Source: CAZZEX01 sp964653285 (GTDB taxonomy: Bacteria > Chloroflexota > Anaerolineae > B4-G1). From it: DNA of 23,005 nucleotides. The stretch is taken from the NCBI GenBank assembly GCA_964653285.1, contig CAZZEX010000079.1, forward strand, positions 1 to 23,005. Direction: 5' to 3'. Every line of letters starts with the position of its first letter. The first letter of the stretch is position 1. Below the pieces are notes generated by a model. The model did not search any database. It was not told the DNA's origin and saw nothing but the letters and a program-made list of their open reading frames with translations. The position numbers and the translations under genes were made by a program. This document shows, piece by piece, positions 7,575 to 14,885 of this stretch.

Positions 7575-8987
7575 CTATCGTCCGAAATAGGTAACGTCCC
7601 ACTCCAGATACTTGCCCAGTGCCTCGTTCAGAGCGGAGGCTGTCTGTGACAGATTGATGGCCACGTGGTGCTCGAGGCCATTCTCGCAGATATAGTGCAG
7701 CAGTCCCTGTAAGTTCGGGATGTGTACGACCCCGTACCCTCCAAAAGTCTCCACAGGATCATCGGTCAACTCGCCTTCGCCCACGTAAGTTGAGATGCGG
7801 CCGTTTATATCGTCCGTGGAGACGCGACAGTAGGTAAAGGGACCAGCCTTCAGACGGCCCACCACGGTGCCATAAGTGTTTTCCTTGCCCACCGTCTCGG
7901 CGATGATCTTCTGGTAATCTATCTTCGGGGTCTCGGCGAAGAAGTGCTTGGGCAGGTTGCTGCAATGGAAAATGACCCCCTTGTCCGGGTCGTCGCCGTA
8001 GTTGTTGTTCCAGTCCACTATAGCGCTGGGCGTGCCGGAAGCGAGTTGCAGGGCCAGCATGCCGACCGCGCCCGTCGCGTCGGTCTCACAGGCGCTTGGC
8101 AACAGATTGTCGCTCAGCATGCTCATCACCGTGCAGGGCATCAGCCCAAAGAACTCCTGCATAGAGGTCCAGCACTGCACGGCCGTGGCCTGCAGCCGGT
8201 GCTCCTCCATCCACTCCTCCACCACCACGCTGAGACGGGCTATCCTGTTCAGGGCTGACTCAGGCACGCCCTGCGTCCGCACGTAAGCCTCGATTGCCTG
8301 GCGCTTGGCGCGCACCGCTTCGGCCTCATCGTCCAGGCGCTCCATCCGCCCGAACGCCTCAGATAAGTCCAGCGTCTCTACGCTGATGCCTGTGTGCTCC
8401 AGCAGTTTCTCGCTATAGCGCACCGTGTTGAAAGCGGCCGGCCGCGCGCCAAGCGCACCGATGCGCACATTTCGCAGGCCCAGTGCCACGTGACATATAC
8501 TCACAAAGCGTCGCAGATCGGCACGGAAACCCTCACTTTCCGGGTCCACCGTGTGCAGGGTGGTGAGTGAGTACTTGATGCCGTACTGGCGCAAGTTGTT
8601 GCAAACGGACATCTTGCCACAGAACGAGTCACGCCGATCGGCAATTGTCATGCGAGTCATGTCGTCGGGGAAGGCGTGCACCAGCACAGGCACGTTCAGA
8701 TCGGCCCAACGCAGAGTGTTGGCGACGGCCCGCTCGTCGCCGAAGTTCGGCAGGGTCACGAGCACGCCGTCAATCTCGTCACGGTGTTCCTTGAAAAGCG
8801 CGGCGCACTTTTCTGCGTCGGTCAGGCTCTCGATGCTGCCGAACTTGGTATCCTCCGGCGTGAGGGCTACAGCGTCAATGCCCTCTTCTGCCAGTACCTT
8901 GAGAATGATCTGGCGACCGGTCTCACACAGATGGTCAGGGAAAAAGCCCCGGTTGCCAACGATAAGGCCCAACGTAGGTTTACTCAT
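7575..8987 (-). CDS. L-fucose/L-arabinose isomerase family protein (FucI-type active site)
   Basis: A 470-residue aldose-ketose isomerase of the fucose/arabinose isomerase superfamily. The Mn-site acids are E301 (SACETDATG) and D325 (IVDWNNNYGDDPD). Their 24-residue spacing equals that of E337 and D361 in E. coli FucI, and H440 or H441 (GLEHHVAIN) can supply the C-terminal histidine. It is about 120 residues shorter than FucI and does not resemble classical AraA at these motifs. Because araB and araD follow, the probable reaction is L-arabinose to L-ribulose, though L-fucose, D-arabinose or another aldose cannot be excluded from sequence. The ATG is preceded by GAGGGAGG. A 69-base gap with an 8-bp hairpin separates it from the phosphatase gene upstream in the operon. 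Confidence 0.85.
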   Translation of the reverse strand: MSKPTLGLIVGNRGFFPDHLCETGRQIILKVLAEEGIDAVALTPEDTKFGSIESLTDAEKCAALFKEHRDEIDGVLVTLPNFGDERAVANTLRWADLNVPVLVHAFPDDMTRMTIADRRDSFCGKMSVCNNLRQYGIKYSLTTLHTVDPESEGFRADLRRFVSICHVALGLRNVRIGALGARPAAFNTVRYSEKLLEHTGISVETLDLSEAFGRMERLDDEAEAVRAKRQAIEAYVRTQGVPESALNRIARLSVVVEEWMEEHRLQATAVQCWTSMQEFFGLMPCTVMSMLSDNLLPSACETDATGAVGMLALQLASGTPSAIVDWNNNYGDDPDKGVIFHCSNLPKHFFAETPKIDYQKIIAETVGKENTYGTVVGRLKAGPFTYCRVSTDDINGRISTYVGEGELTDDPVETFGGYGVVHIPNLQGLLHYICENGLEHHVAINLSQTASALNEALGKYLEWDVTYFGR

Positions 8988-9022
8988 TTGTACCCTCCCT
9001 CAATCAATGTCAATGATGCCCA

Positions 9023-9045
9023 GCACCAGCTCTTCAGGCTGGTGC
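9023..9045 (-). promoter_or_regulatory. Intercistronic hairpin between phosphatase and isomerase genes
   Basis: GCACCAGC at 9023-9030 and GCTGGTGC at 9038-9045 form a perfect 8-bp stem with a 7-base loop in the 69-base gap of the sugar operon. No T-run follows on the minus strand, so it is not a typical terminator. It could stabilise or process the transcript between the hexose-phosphate and pentose modules. Its role is inferred only. Confidence 0.5.
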
Positions 9046-9056
9046 AACGAGGTTCT

Positions 9057-10280
9057 TCATTTACCGCCTGGTCTCCTCACCAGTTGAATGATTCCCCACT
9101 TCCCGTTGATTAGCCATGTGGGGTCTTCGGCGGCCAGCGCCTCCGCCCGTCCCGGCTCTAGCCCCACCATGATCTCTCCCTTCAATGTGCGTAGTACAAG
9201 GAACGGCGCGGGGAAATAATCCGCGACCTCCTCCATGTGCGTGGTGTGTGGCCAGTGGCGGTCGTCCAGCAGCCGCCGATAGTTTACGTCTCCTTTCAGG
9301 ATGACCAGGTCTGAGCGCGTCAGTTCCGTCTGCAGCGACGGCGGCATGTGGCGGAACATGAGGTAACTCGTCCAGAAAGAATCGTCTTTCAGGATGAGCC
9401 GTTCCGCTTCCAGATGGTGGTGCAGCCGGGCGCCCAGTTCCCGCACTGCCGCGTTGCACGCTGCCCCCAGCAACGAGATCGTCGCCTGCGCGTCCTTGAG
9501 CATAGCGTCAGAGACGAAGAAAGGGCGGTCCTTGAGGTGAAAGACCACCTCTCGTACCTGGCCCTGAACGAGCAGAAAGTCAGCCAGCGCCAGGTCGAAG
9601 AGCAGGTCCATACCCACGTTGTCGTTGACGAAGTCCACCCGCTGCCGCCCGCCCGCCAGCAGTTCTTCCACTTCATCCGTGTGGTCAATGAGGATGTGGC
9701 GTCGCTCCTCATTTGCATGTTCGGACGCCATCAACCCCCCGGGGGCCTGCACCCTGACGGTGTAATTGCTCAGGTCGGCCCGGTTACCCCACAGGCATGA
9801 GTGCAGCAGTAGTTCGAAGGCTACCTCCGGCTCGACGTCGGCGCGCCCCCTCCAGGCCTCCGCCAGCCGCTCTACGGCCATCTCCTCCTGCTTTCGCTTC
9901 TGCTTTCCGAAAGGATCGTGCCTCTTCCAGGGGCCAGGCTGGAAATAGCGCACTGCTTCCAGCAGGCGGCGATAGAAGTAGGTTTCGGCGAAGTACCAGC
10001 CCACCTCCAGCCATGTCTTGCCCCGGTGCGTGGCCAGTTCCCGGTTCCAGGTAGCGACGTCGGGGGCCTGCTCGCTCAGCGGGCGCATGGGCTGCGAGGC
10101 GATCTCTTTTCTGAATGTCTCCAACCCCTGCACGATGCCCGGTGGATAGTCGTTGTCCTCGATCACCTGGCAGATGATCCGCGGCTTGCGCTCGACGATG
10201 GTGCGGCGAGCAAAAGTGCCGGGCTCAGAGGTCATCAACCGCGGTGGCAAATCAGCCTTTTGGCGAGTTGGTTCTGACAC
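9057..10280 (-). CDS. DUF89/ARMT1-type metal-dependent phosphatase (damage-control phosphatase family)
   Basis: A 407-residue protein recognised by several ARMT1/DUF89 signatures in order. These are FVNDNVGMDLLFDLALADFLL-type sequence around 217-237 (metal ligands D220/N221), FFVSDA at 254-259 (D258), LVILKGDVNYRRL at 325-337, DDRHWP at 339-344, LRTLKGEIMVGL at 363-374 and GKWGIIQL at 393-400. Family members are metal-dependent phosphatases that remove phosphate from surplus or damaged sugar phosphates and cofactors. Eukaryotic subfamily III members act on fructose-1-phosphate. It starts at GTG 10280, six bases after the PfkB kinase stop, with GGAGGG about 11 bases upstream inside the kinase 3' end. 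The placement suggests a substrate among the phosphorylated hexoses or hexitols of this operon. The earlier protein-methyltransferase proposal for human ARMT1 is a less likely activity here. Confidence 0.88.
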   Translation of the reverse strand: MSEPTRQKADLPPRLMTSEPGTFARRTIVERKPRIICQVIEDNDYPPGIVQGLETFRKEIASQPMRPLSEQAPDVATWNRELATHRGKTWLEVGWYFAETYFYRRLLEAVRYFQPGPWKRHDPFGKQKRKQEEMAVERLAEAWRGRADVEPEVAFELLLHSCLWGNRADLSNYTVRVQAPGGLMASEHANEERRHILIDHTDEVEELLAGGRQRVDFVNDNVGMDLLFDLALADFLLVQGQVREVVFHLKDRPFFVSDAMLKDAQATISLLGAACNAAVRELGARLHHHLEAERLILKDDSFWTSYLMFRHMPPSLQTELTRSDLVILKGDVNYRRLLDDRHWPHTTHMEEVADYFPAPFLVLRTLKGEIMVGLEPGRAEALAAEDPTWLINGKWGIIQLVRRPGGK

Positions 10281-10286
10281 GTGCTG

Positions 10287-11225
10287 CTAACCCTCCTTCA
10301 CCTGGTCTACTCGTACCTGCTCGTACAGCGCCTCCACCTCCGCCCTTGTGCCGGCGCTGACTCCCTCTCGCATGGCGGCTGCCGTGCCGGCAGCCACCCC
10401 CCAGCGGGCTACCTCCTCCAGGGGCAGCCCCCGCTCCAATGCCCAGGCAATACCGCCCAGCAGCGCATCCCCCGCGCCGACGGGGTTCCGAGTTTGTACC
10501 CGGGGTGGCTTGACCCACGCCGCTCGCTCCCTCGAGGCCAGCAGCAGACCATTGGCGCCCAACGACAACGCCACCAACTCCATTCCCTGGTGCAGGAAGA
10601 ACTCAGCAGCGTTGAGCGCATCCGCATCCGAATTGATCTCTTGCCCCGTCACTCCCTCGGCCTCGACACCGTTGGGCTTGACCAGGTAAGGGCTGGCCGC
10701 GCACCCCAGCCGCAGCGGCTCCCCGCTGGAGTCGAGGAGCGCCTTCGCCCCATTTGTCCGCACCAGAGCGATGAGGCGGGCATAAAAATCGGACGGCACG
10801 CCGGGGGGCAGGCTGCCGGAGAGGATCCACATGTCCCCCGGGCAGACCCTCTCGCGGGCCTGGTCCAGGAACGCCGTCAATTCATGCGCTTGCACCGTGG
10901 GACCCGTTTCATTTACCTTGACGTAACACTTTGCGGTGACGTCGGTGATGACAGTATTCGTGCGTGTTTCGCCCACGACGTGCACGAAATCGGTGGCGAT
11001 TCCTGCGTCGTTCAGACCACGTTCCAGCGTCTGGCCCGTCGCCCCGCCGGCGAAGCCCATGGCCACGCTCGCTGTCCCCAGCGCCTGCAGCGCCCGCGAG
11101 ACATTGAACCCTTTGCCGCCCCAATCGAGCCGCAACGCCGTGGCCCTTACCATCTCGTTGAACACGATGTGCGGCACAGTCAGCGTCCGGTCCAGCGCAG
11201 GGTTGGGGGTCACGGTGAAGATCAC
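10287..11225 (-). CDS. PfkB-family hexose kinase, 1-phosphofructokinase/tagatose-6-phosphate kinase type
   Basis: A 312-residue ribokinase-fold sugar kinase. The N-terminus FTVTPNPALDRT is typical of the FruK/LacC/PfkB subgroup. The first PfkB signature WGGKGFNVSRAL is at 35-46, SGSLPPGVP at 136-144 and KPN at 183-185. The second signature NPVGAGDALLGG is at 247-258, with catalytic base D253. The expected reaction is ATP-dependent phosphorylation of fructose-1-phosphate, or of tagatose- or fructose-6-phosphate, to a bisphosphate. The frame is open for about 62 codons upstream inside mtlD, but that stretch is Arg/Ala-rich shadow sequence. GTG at 11225 overlaps the mtlD stop (GTGA) with a purine-rich site before it; GTG at 11231 is an alternative. 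Coupled translation is likely with mtlD upstream and the phosphatase downstream. Which phosphosugar it uses is not decidable here. Confidence 0.88.
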   Translation of the reverse strand: MIFTVTPNPALDRTLTVPHIVFNEMVRATALRLDWGGKGFNVSRALQALGTASVAMGFAGGATGQTLERGLNDAGIATDFVHVVGETRTNTVITDVTAKCYVKVNETGPTVQAHELTAFLDQARERVCPGDMWILSGSLPPGVPSDFYARLIALVRTNGAKALLDSSGEPLRLGCAASPYLVKPNGVEAEGVTGQEINSDADALNAAEFFLHQGMELVALSLGANGLLLASRERAAWVKPPRVQTRNPVGAGDALLGGIAWALERGLPLEEVARWGVAAGTAAAMREGVSAGTRAEVEALYEQVRVDQVKEG

Positions 11226-12403
11226 GGCCACGCCCCCTCTCGTAGCCAGCGATACCGCTCCCTCACCAGACCTGCCAGCGGTTCGTCCGCCTCGATGCCG
11301 CTCACGCCGGCCAGCACGCCGTCGAGTCCTTCGGCAGCGATGCGCTGCTGCAGCGTTATCGCTAGCGGGTCGTTGGCATCGTTGAAGCAGTAGCCAGCGG
11401 CGACGCCCCAACTCAGCGCCTCAGGCGTCACCCCCGCCCTTTCGGCCAGCCGTGCCGCGCCCACCAGCCGCTCTTCGGGGCCGAGTTTGCGGAGCGGGTC
11501 GCGGGCCAGGCGGAAGATGGTGTCGCCCAGCGCGCGGTTAGCGAAGCGTCGGATGATGTCGGCGATGTACGCCTCCAGCCAGGCTGAGTCCACGCCATGG
11601 GCCGCGACGATGCCGCCCTTCGACTCAGCCAGTGCTCTCTTGAGCAGCGGGCGGATAGCCGCATCTTCCAGCGCCTGGTAGCCGAAAGCGTGGCCGCGCC
11701 GGTAGCCCAGGTAGCCCAGCATAGCGTGGCCGCAGTTGTGAATGTACAGTTTGCGCGCCGTGTAGACCGCAAAGTCGTCACACGGCTCCAGGCCCACGAT
11801 CTCAGGGATGGGGCCGATGAAGCAGTACCGGTCCACGGGTAGTTCCTTGTACGGCTCGACGGCGATGAGGCTGGGGTCCTGGGCCTGCATCTGAGGCGTG
11901 GGTGGCGGGACCATGCGTCCAATCACGGTGTCCACGAAGCCCACGCGTGCTTGCAGGTAAGCGTGATAAGTGGTGGGCAGATTCTCGCCGACCATACGGC
12001 GGAAGGCAGCAGCGGCGTCCTTCAGGTTTTCACACACGATGATATTGAGCGGAGCCCGCACATCGTCCGTGGCCCGCCGGGCAATACCCGCAGCAACCAG
12101 TGGGGCGATGTGCGGCAGGGCCCGCACACCGACGGCGGTGGCGGCGACGTTCGCCTCGACCAGCGCCCTGGTTATCGCCTCGGTCTCATCTGCGTATAGT
12201 GCCCGCACAGGGGAGATGGCGACCTCCTCGACCCCGTCGTTGTCCACCAGGCGGATGGTATAGCCACGGCGCGCGTTGAGGGTGGCGACGAGCGGCTCGT
12301 CAATCTCCACGAAGACCACCTCATAGCCCGACTCGGAGAAGAGTTGGCCCATAAAGCCCCGTCCTATGTTCCCTGCGCCAAACATGACCGCCGGTTTTGT
12401 CAT
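11222..12403 (-). CDS. mtlD: Mannitol-1-phosphate 5-dehydrogenase
   Basis: Long-chain polyol-phosphate dehydrogenase of 393 residues interconverting mannitol-1-phosphate and fructose-6-phosphate with NAD(H). Numbered from the upstream ATG at 12406, the Rossmann motif FGAGNIGRGFMG is at 9-20 and the catalytic segment ARKLYIHNCGHA at 217-228, with K219, N224 and H227. Length is usual for MtlD. Two ATG codons lie in tandem (12406 and 12403). GAGGG sits only one base before the first but four before the second, so 12403 is preferred. It is the first gene of the minus-strand operon, about 80 bases from a strong promoter overlapped by inverted half-sites. The usual companions, a mannitol PTS permease and MtlR, are absent from the window, so the enzyme could work in either direction. 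Confidence 0.93.
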   Translation of the reverse strand: MTKPAVMFGAGNIGRGFMGQLFSESGYEVVFVEIDEPLVATLNARRGYTIRLVDNDGVEEVAISPVRALYADETEAITRALVEANVAATAVGVRALPHIAPLVAAGIARRATDDVRAPLNIIVCENLKDAAAAFRRMVGENLPTTYHAYLQARVGFVDTVIGRMVPPPTPQMQAQDPSLIAVEPYKELPVDRYCFIGPIPEIVGLEPCDDFAVYTARKLYIHNCGHAMLGYLGYRRGHAFGYQALEDAAIRPLLKRALAESKGGIVAAHGVDSAWLEAYIADIIRRFANRALGDTIFRLARDPLRKLGPEERLVGAARLAERAGVTPEALSWGVAAGYCFNDANDPLAITLQQRIAAEGLDGVLAGVSGIEADEPLAGLVRERYRWLREGAWP

Positions 12404-12461
12404 CATACCCTCTGTTCGACCGCCTCGACTTCTGGCGTGTAACTGCGAGTCTCATAAGCCG

Positions 12462-12520
12462 TTGACAGCGACGGCCAGCGCCTGTCAAAGATGTATAGCA
12501 CAAAAAAACGTCGCTGTCAA
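12462..12520. promoter_or_regulatory. Triple half-site operator over the mtlD promoter
   Basis: TTGACAGCGACG at 12462-12473 is the exact reverse complement of CGTCGCTGTCAA at 12509-12520. A third, shorter half-site CTGTCAA lies at 12482-12488. The first and third form a palindrome TTGACAG-N13-CTGTCAA centred near 12475, about ten bases downstream of the predicted transcription start, and the outer pair spans the -35. This is the geometry expected of a repressor that blocks or loops the promoter. No regulator gene is present in the window. Its family cannot be told from the site. Confidence 0.65.
12492..12520 (-). promoter_or_regulatory. Sigma70-type promoter of the mtlD sugar operon
   Basis: Read on the minus strand, the consensus -35 TTGACA (12520-12515) and -10 TATACA (12497-12492) are separated by 17 bases. 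The predicted start is near 12485, leaving a leader of about 80 bases. The -35 box is itself part of the 12-bp half-site CGTCGCTGTCAA, so occupancy by a regulator would block polymerase. Confidence 0.8.
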
Positions 12521-12566
12521 GATTCCACTGGCTCTCTGGGAACTGCCGTGGCGGGCGCACTGGAGG

Positions 12567-12614
12567 CCCGAACTTGTTCGGGTTCCTCGCACCGCATCCC
12601 CAACGAGTTGGGGA
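12567..12614. repeat. Pair of 7-bp hairpins in the mtlD-sucC divergent region
   Basis: CCCGAAC-TT-GTTCGGG (12567-12582) and CCCCAAC-GA-GTTGGGG (12598-12613) are two adjacent short hairpins 15 bases apart, lying between the divergent promoters. They have no T-tract. They look like a compact intergenic repeat unit, or they may insulate the two transcription units. Confidence 0.5.
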
Positions 12615-12668
12615 GTCCGGAACTCAAACCACGGGAATTCCCAAAGACCCATTCCACTGAGTGCTTAC

Positions 12669-12696
12669 TTGGCTTCTGTGTGCGCTGTGGTATAAT
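12669..12696 (+). promoter_or_regulatory. Promoter of sucCD
   Basis: TTGGCT at 12669-12674 and a perfect TATAAT at 12691-12696 are spaced by 16 bases. A start near 12703 gives a leader of about 50 bases to the sucC GTG. A GGGAGG ribosome site is at 12741-12746. Confidence 0.75.
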
Positions 12697-12753
12697 CCCG
12701 CCCGTCACTGTAGAGTTATTCCAGAGCGCATCCTTCAATCGGGAGGCAAGTGC

Positions 12754-13905
12754 GTGAAACTACATGAGTACCAATCCAAGCGGCTCTTCGCCGTACATAA
12801 TGTGCCCATTCCCCATGGCGACGTCGCCACCACGTCCCAGGAGGCACGCCGCATCGCCGAGGAATTGGGAGTACCTGTCGTCGTCAAATCCCAGGTGCTC
12901 GTCGGGGGACGCGGTAAGGCCGGCGGTGTCCGGCTGGCCCACACCCCCGACGAGGCCGAGAAGGTGGCCGGGGAGATCCTGGGGCTGGAGATCAAGGGAT
13001 TGCCCGTGCGTAAAGTCCTGTTGGACGAGGCAGCCGATATCCAGCAGGAGATTTATCTGGGTGTCGTCGTGGACCGCACCACTCGTCGGCCAGTGATGAT
13101 GGCTTCCTCCGAGGGTGGCGTGGAGATCGAGGAAGTCGCCCGCACGAACCCCGAGGCGATCAAAAAGGTCTCCATTGACCCCTTCCTGGGCCTGCGTGGT
13201 TATCAGACCCTGGCGCTGGCCAAGGGCATTGGGCTGGCGGGCGAGCACTTCCGTGCCTTCGACCGCGTTGCCCATGGTCTGTACGAGGCTTTCCTGGCCT
13301 GCGATGCTTCACTGGCCGAGATCAACCCGCTGGTCGTCACCGGTGGTGGTGAACTGCTGGCGGTGGACGGCAAGATGGTGCTCGACGACAACGGTCTCTT
13401 TCGCCACCCGGACCTGGCGCAGATGCGGGACGTGGACGAGGAGACCCGGGCTGAGCGAGAGGCACGCGAAGCCGGCCTGAGTTACGTCCAACTAGACGGT
13501 GAGATTGGCTGCATGGTCAACGGGGCCGGGCTGGCGATGGCGACGATGGACATCATCAAACACTTCGGTGGCGCTCCGGCCAACTTCCTCGACATCGGTG
13601 GCGGGGCCAAAGCCGAGCGGGTCGCGACAGCGTTGCGCCTCATCCTGGCCGACCCCAATGTCAAGGCAGTACTGTTTAATATCTTTGGCGGCATCACCCG
13701 CTGCGATGAGGTAGCCAGGGGTGTCATCACTGCCTTTGAAGAAGTCAAGCCCACCGTCCCATTGGTCGCTCGATTGGTGGGGACGAACGAGACCGAGGGG
13801 CGCGCGATCTTAGATGCCTCGGGCTATCACTTGATCACGGCAATGACTCTGGCCGAGGCGGCGCAGAAGGCAGTCGCCGCTGCCAGGGGCGAATTGGAGG
13901 CATAA
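12754..13905 (+). CDS. sucC: Succinate-CoA ligase (ADP/GDP-forming), beta subunit
   Basis: A 383-residue beta subunit of succinyl-CoA synthetase, which converts succinyl-CoA to succinate with substrate-level nucleotide phosphorylation in the TCA cycle. It begins KLHEYQSKRLF, the typical ATP-grasp start. Further matches are VVVKSQVLVGGRGKAGGV in the nucleotide-binding lobe, LAEINPLVV with the metal-binding Glu/Asn, and GGGAKAERV and FNIFGGITRCDEVA in the C-terminal ligase domain. The length equals the family norm. The frame is open from 12661, but GTG at 12754 follows GGGAGG by seven bases and lies downstream of the promoter, so it is the real start. It is separated from sucD by seven bases and transcribed divergently from the mtlD operon. 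Confidence 0.96.
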   Translation: MKLHEYQSKRLFAVHNVPIPHGDVATTSQEARRIAEELGVPVVVKSQVLVGGRGKAGGVRLAHTPDEAEKVAGEILGLEIKGLPVRKVLLDEAADIQQEIYLGVVVDRTTRRPVMMASSEGGVEIEEVARTNPEAIKKVSIDPFLGLRGYQTLALAKGIGLAGEHFRAFDRVAHGLYEAFLACDASLAEINPLVVTGGGELLAVDGKMVLDDNGLFRHPDLAQMRDVDEETRAEREAREAGLSYVQLDGEIGCMVNGAGLAMATMDIIKHFGGAPANFLDIGGGAKAERVATALRLILADPNVKAVLFNIFGGITRCDEVARGVITAFEEVKPTVPLVARLVGTNETEGRAILDASGYHLITAMTLAEAAQKAVAAARGELEA

Positions 13906-13912
13906 GGGGACA

Positions 13913-14776
13913 ATGGCGATTTTGGTTGACAAAAACACCCGGCTGCTCGTGCAGGGCATCACCGGGCACGAGGGTGAGTTCCACAGCCGACAGATGATCG
14001 AATACGGCACGCGGGTCGTCGCGGGCGTCACGCCCGGCAAGGGCGGGCAGTGGGCCTGTGATGGCACAGTGCCCGTCTTCGACACCGTCGCCGAGGCGGT
14101 GGCGGCGACCGAGGCTAACACTTCCGTCGTCTACGTGCCAGCCCGCTTCGCCGCCGACGCTATCCTGGAGGCGGCCGACGGAGGTATCCCCTTGATCGTC
14201 TGCATCACCGAAGGCATCCCCACGCTGGACATGATCCGCGTCCGCGCCTACCTCGATCAGAAGGGAGCGCGATTGGTGGGTCCCAATTGCCCTGGGCTTC
14301 TCTCCCCTGGTGAGACCAAGGTCGGCATCATGCCCGGTCACATCGCGACCCCTGGCCATGTGGGCGTTATCTCTCGCTCCGGCACGCTGACCTATGAGGT
14401 CGTCTACGCGCTCACTGTCCGTTCCATTGGCCAGACCACCTGCGTCGGCATAGGCGGTGATCCCATCATCGGCACGACCTTCATTGACGTGCTGAAGATG
14501 TTTGAGGACGATCCGCTGACCGAACAGGTGGTGCTCATCGGCGAGATCGGCGGCAGCGACGAGGAGCGGGCCGCCCGGTTCATCGCCGAGCGGATGACCA
14601 AACCGGTCACCACCCTCATCGCCGGACGGACCGCGCCGCCAGGCAAGCGCATGGGCCACGCTGGGGCCATCATTGAGGGTGGCACTGGCACCGCTGCGGA
14701 GAAAATCGCTGCCTTTGAGGCCGTCGGGGTGCGGGTGGCCGAGCACCCGGAACAAATCCCCGACCTCGTATGTTAG
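13913..14776 (+). CDS. sucD: Succinate-CoA ligase, alpha subunit
   Basis: A 287-residue alpha subunit that binds CoA and carries the phosphohistidine. The CoA-binding Rossmann domain shows LLVQGITGHEGEFH near the start and GVTPGKGGQW near 38-47. VGPNCPGLLSPGE is followed by SRSGTLTYE. The phosphorylated histidine lies in the GKRMGHAGAII loop near the C-terminus. All catalytic elements are present and the length is normal. AAGGGGA directly precedes the ATG and GGAGG lies slightly further up, inside the sucC end. It is co-transcribed with sucC. The 54-base gap after it is filled with simple GGCTA/CAGT repeats that run into the next gene. Confidence 0.96.
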   Translation: MAILVDKNTRLLVQGITGHEGEFHSRQMIEYGTRVVAGVTPGKGGQWACDGTVPVFDTVAEAVAATEANTSVVYVPARFAADAILEAADGGIPLIVCITEGIPTLDMIRVRAYLDQKGARLVGPNCPGLLSPGETKVGIMPGHIATPGHVGVISRSGTLTYEVVYALTVRSIGQTTCVGIGGDPIIGTTFIDVLKMFEDDPLTEQVVLIGEIGGSDEERAARFIAERMTKPVTTLIAGRTAPPGKRMGHAGAIIEGGTGTAAEKIAAFEAVGVRVAEHPEQIPDLVC

Positions 14777-14885
14777 CCATTAGCAGTCAGCAGCTGGCAG
14801 TCAGCGGCTACGGGCTAACGGCTTCTGCCTATGTTCGCCTATCGGCCAATGGCTAGCGGCTATCGGCTAGCGGCTCTCGGCTATG
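14774..14885. repeat. Simple repeat tract of GGCTA/AGCAGTCAG words crossing a gene start
   Basis: The tract contains TAGCAGTCAGCAGC and GGCAGTCAGCGGC, then a 14-bp unit CTAGCGGCTATCGG at 14853 followed by CTAGCGGCTCTCGG at 14867 and a partial third at 14881. It starts at the sucD stop and continues about 55 bases into the next reading frame, where it encodes ASGYRLAALGY. It reads as intergenic repeat that has become coding. Confidence 0.7.

Noticed and set aside
7492..7602. N-terminal extension of ribulokinase to 7602
   Set aside because: The ATG at 7491 has a well-placed AGGAG and begins the conserved first strand; the extension overlaps the isomerase end and has no family similarity.
10281..11393. 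370-codon plus-strand frame opposite the PfkB kinase gene
   Set aside because: Low-complexity Arg/Pro/His-rich translation, and the minus strand carries the full PfkB signatures.
11226..11411. N-terminal extension of the PfkB kinase inside mtlD
   Set aside because: The extra 60 or so residues are Arg/Ala/Gly-rich shadow sequence, and a GTGA start-stop overlap with a ribosome site gives a normal-length kinase.
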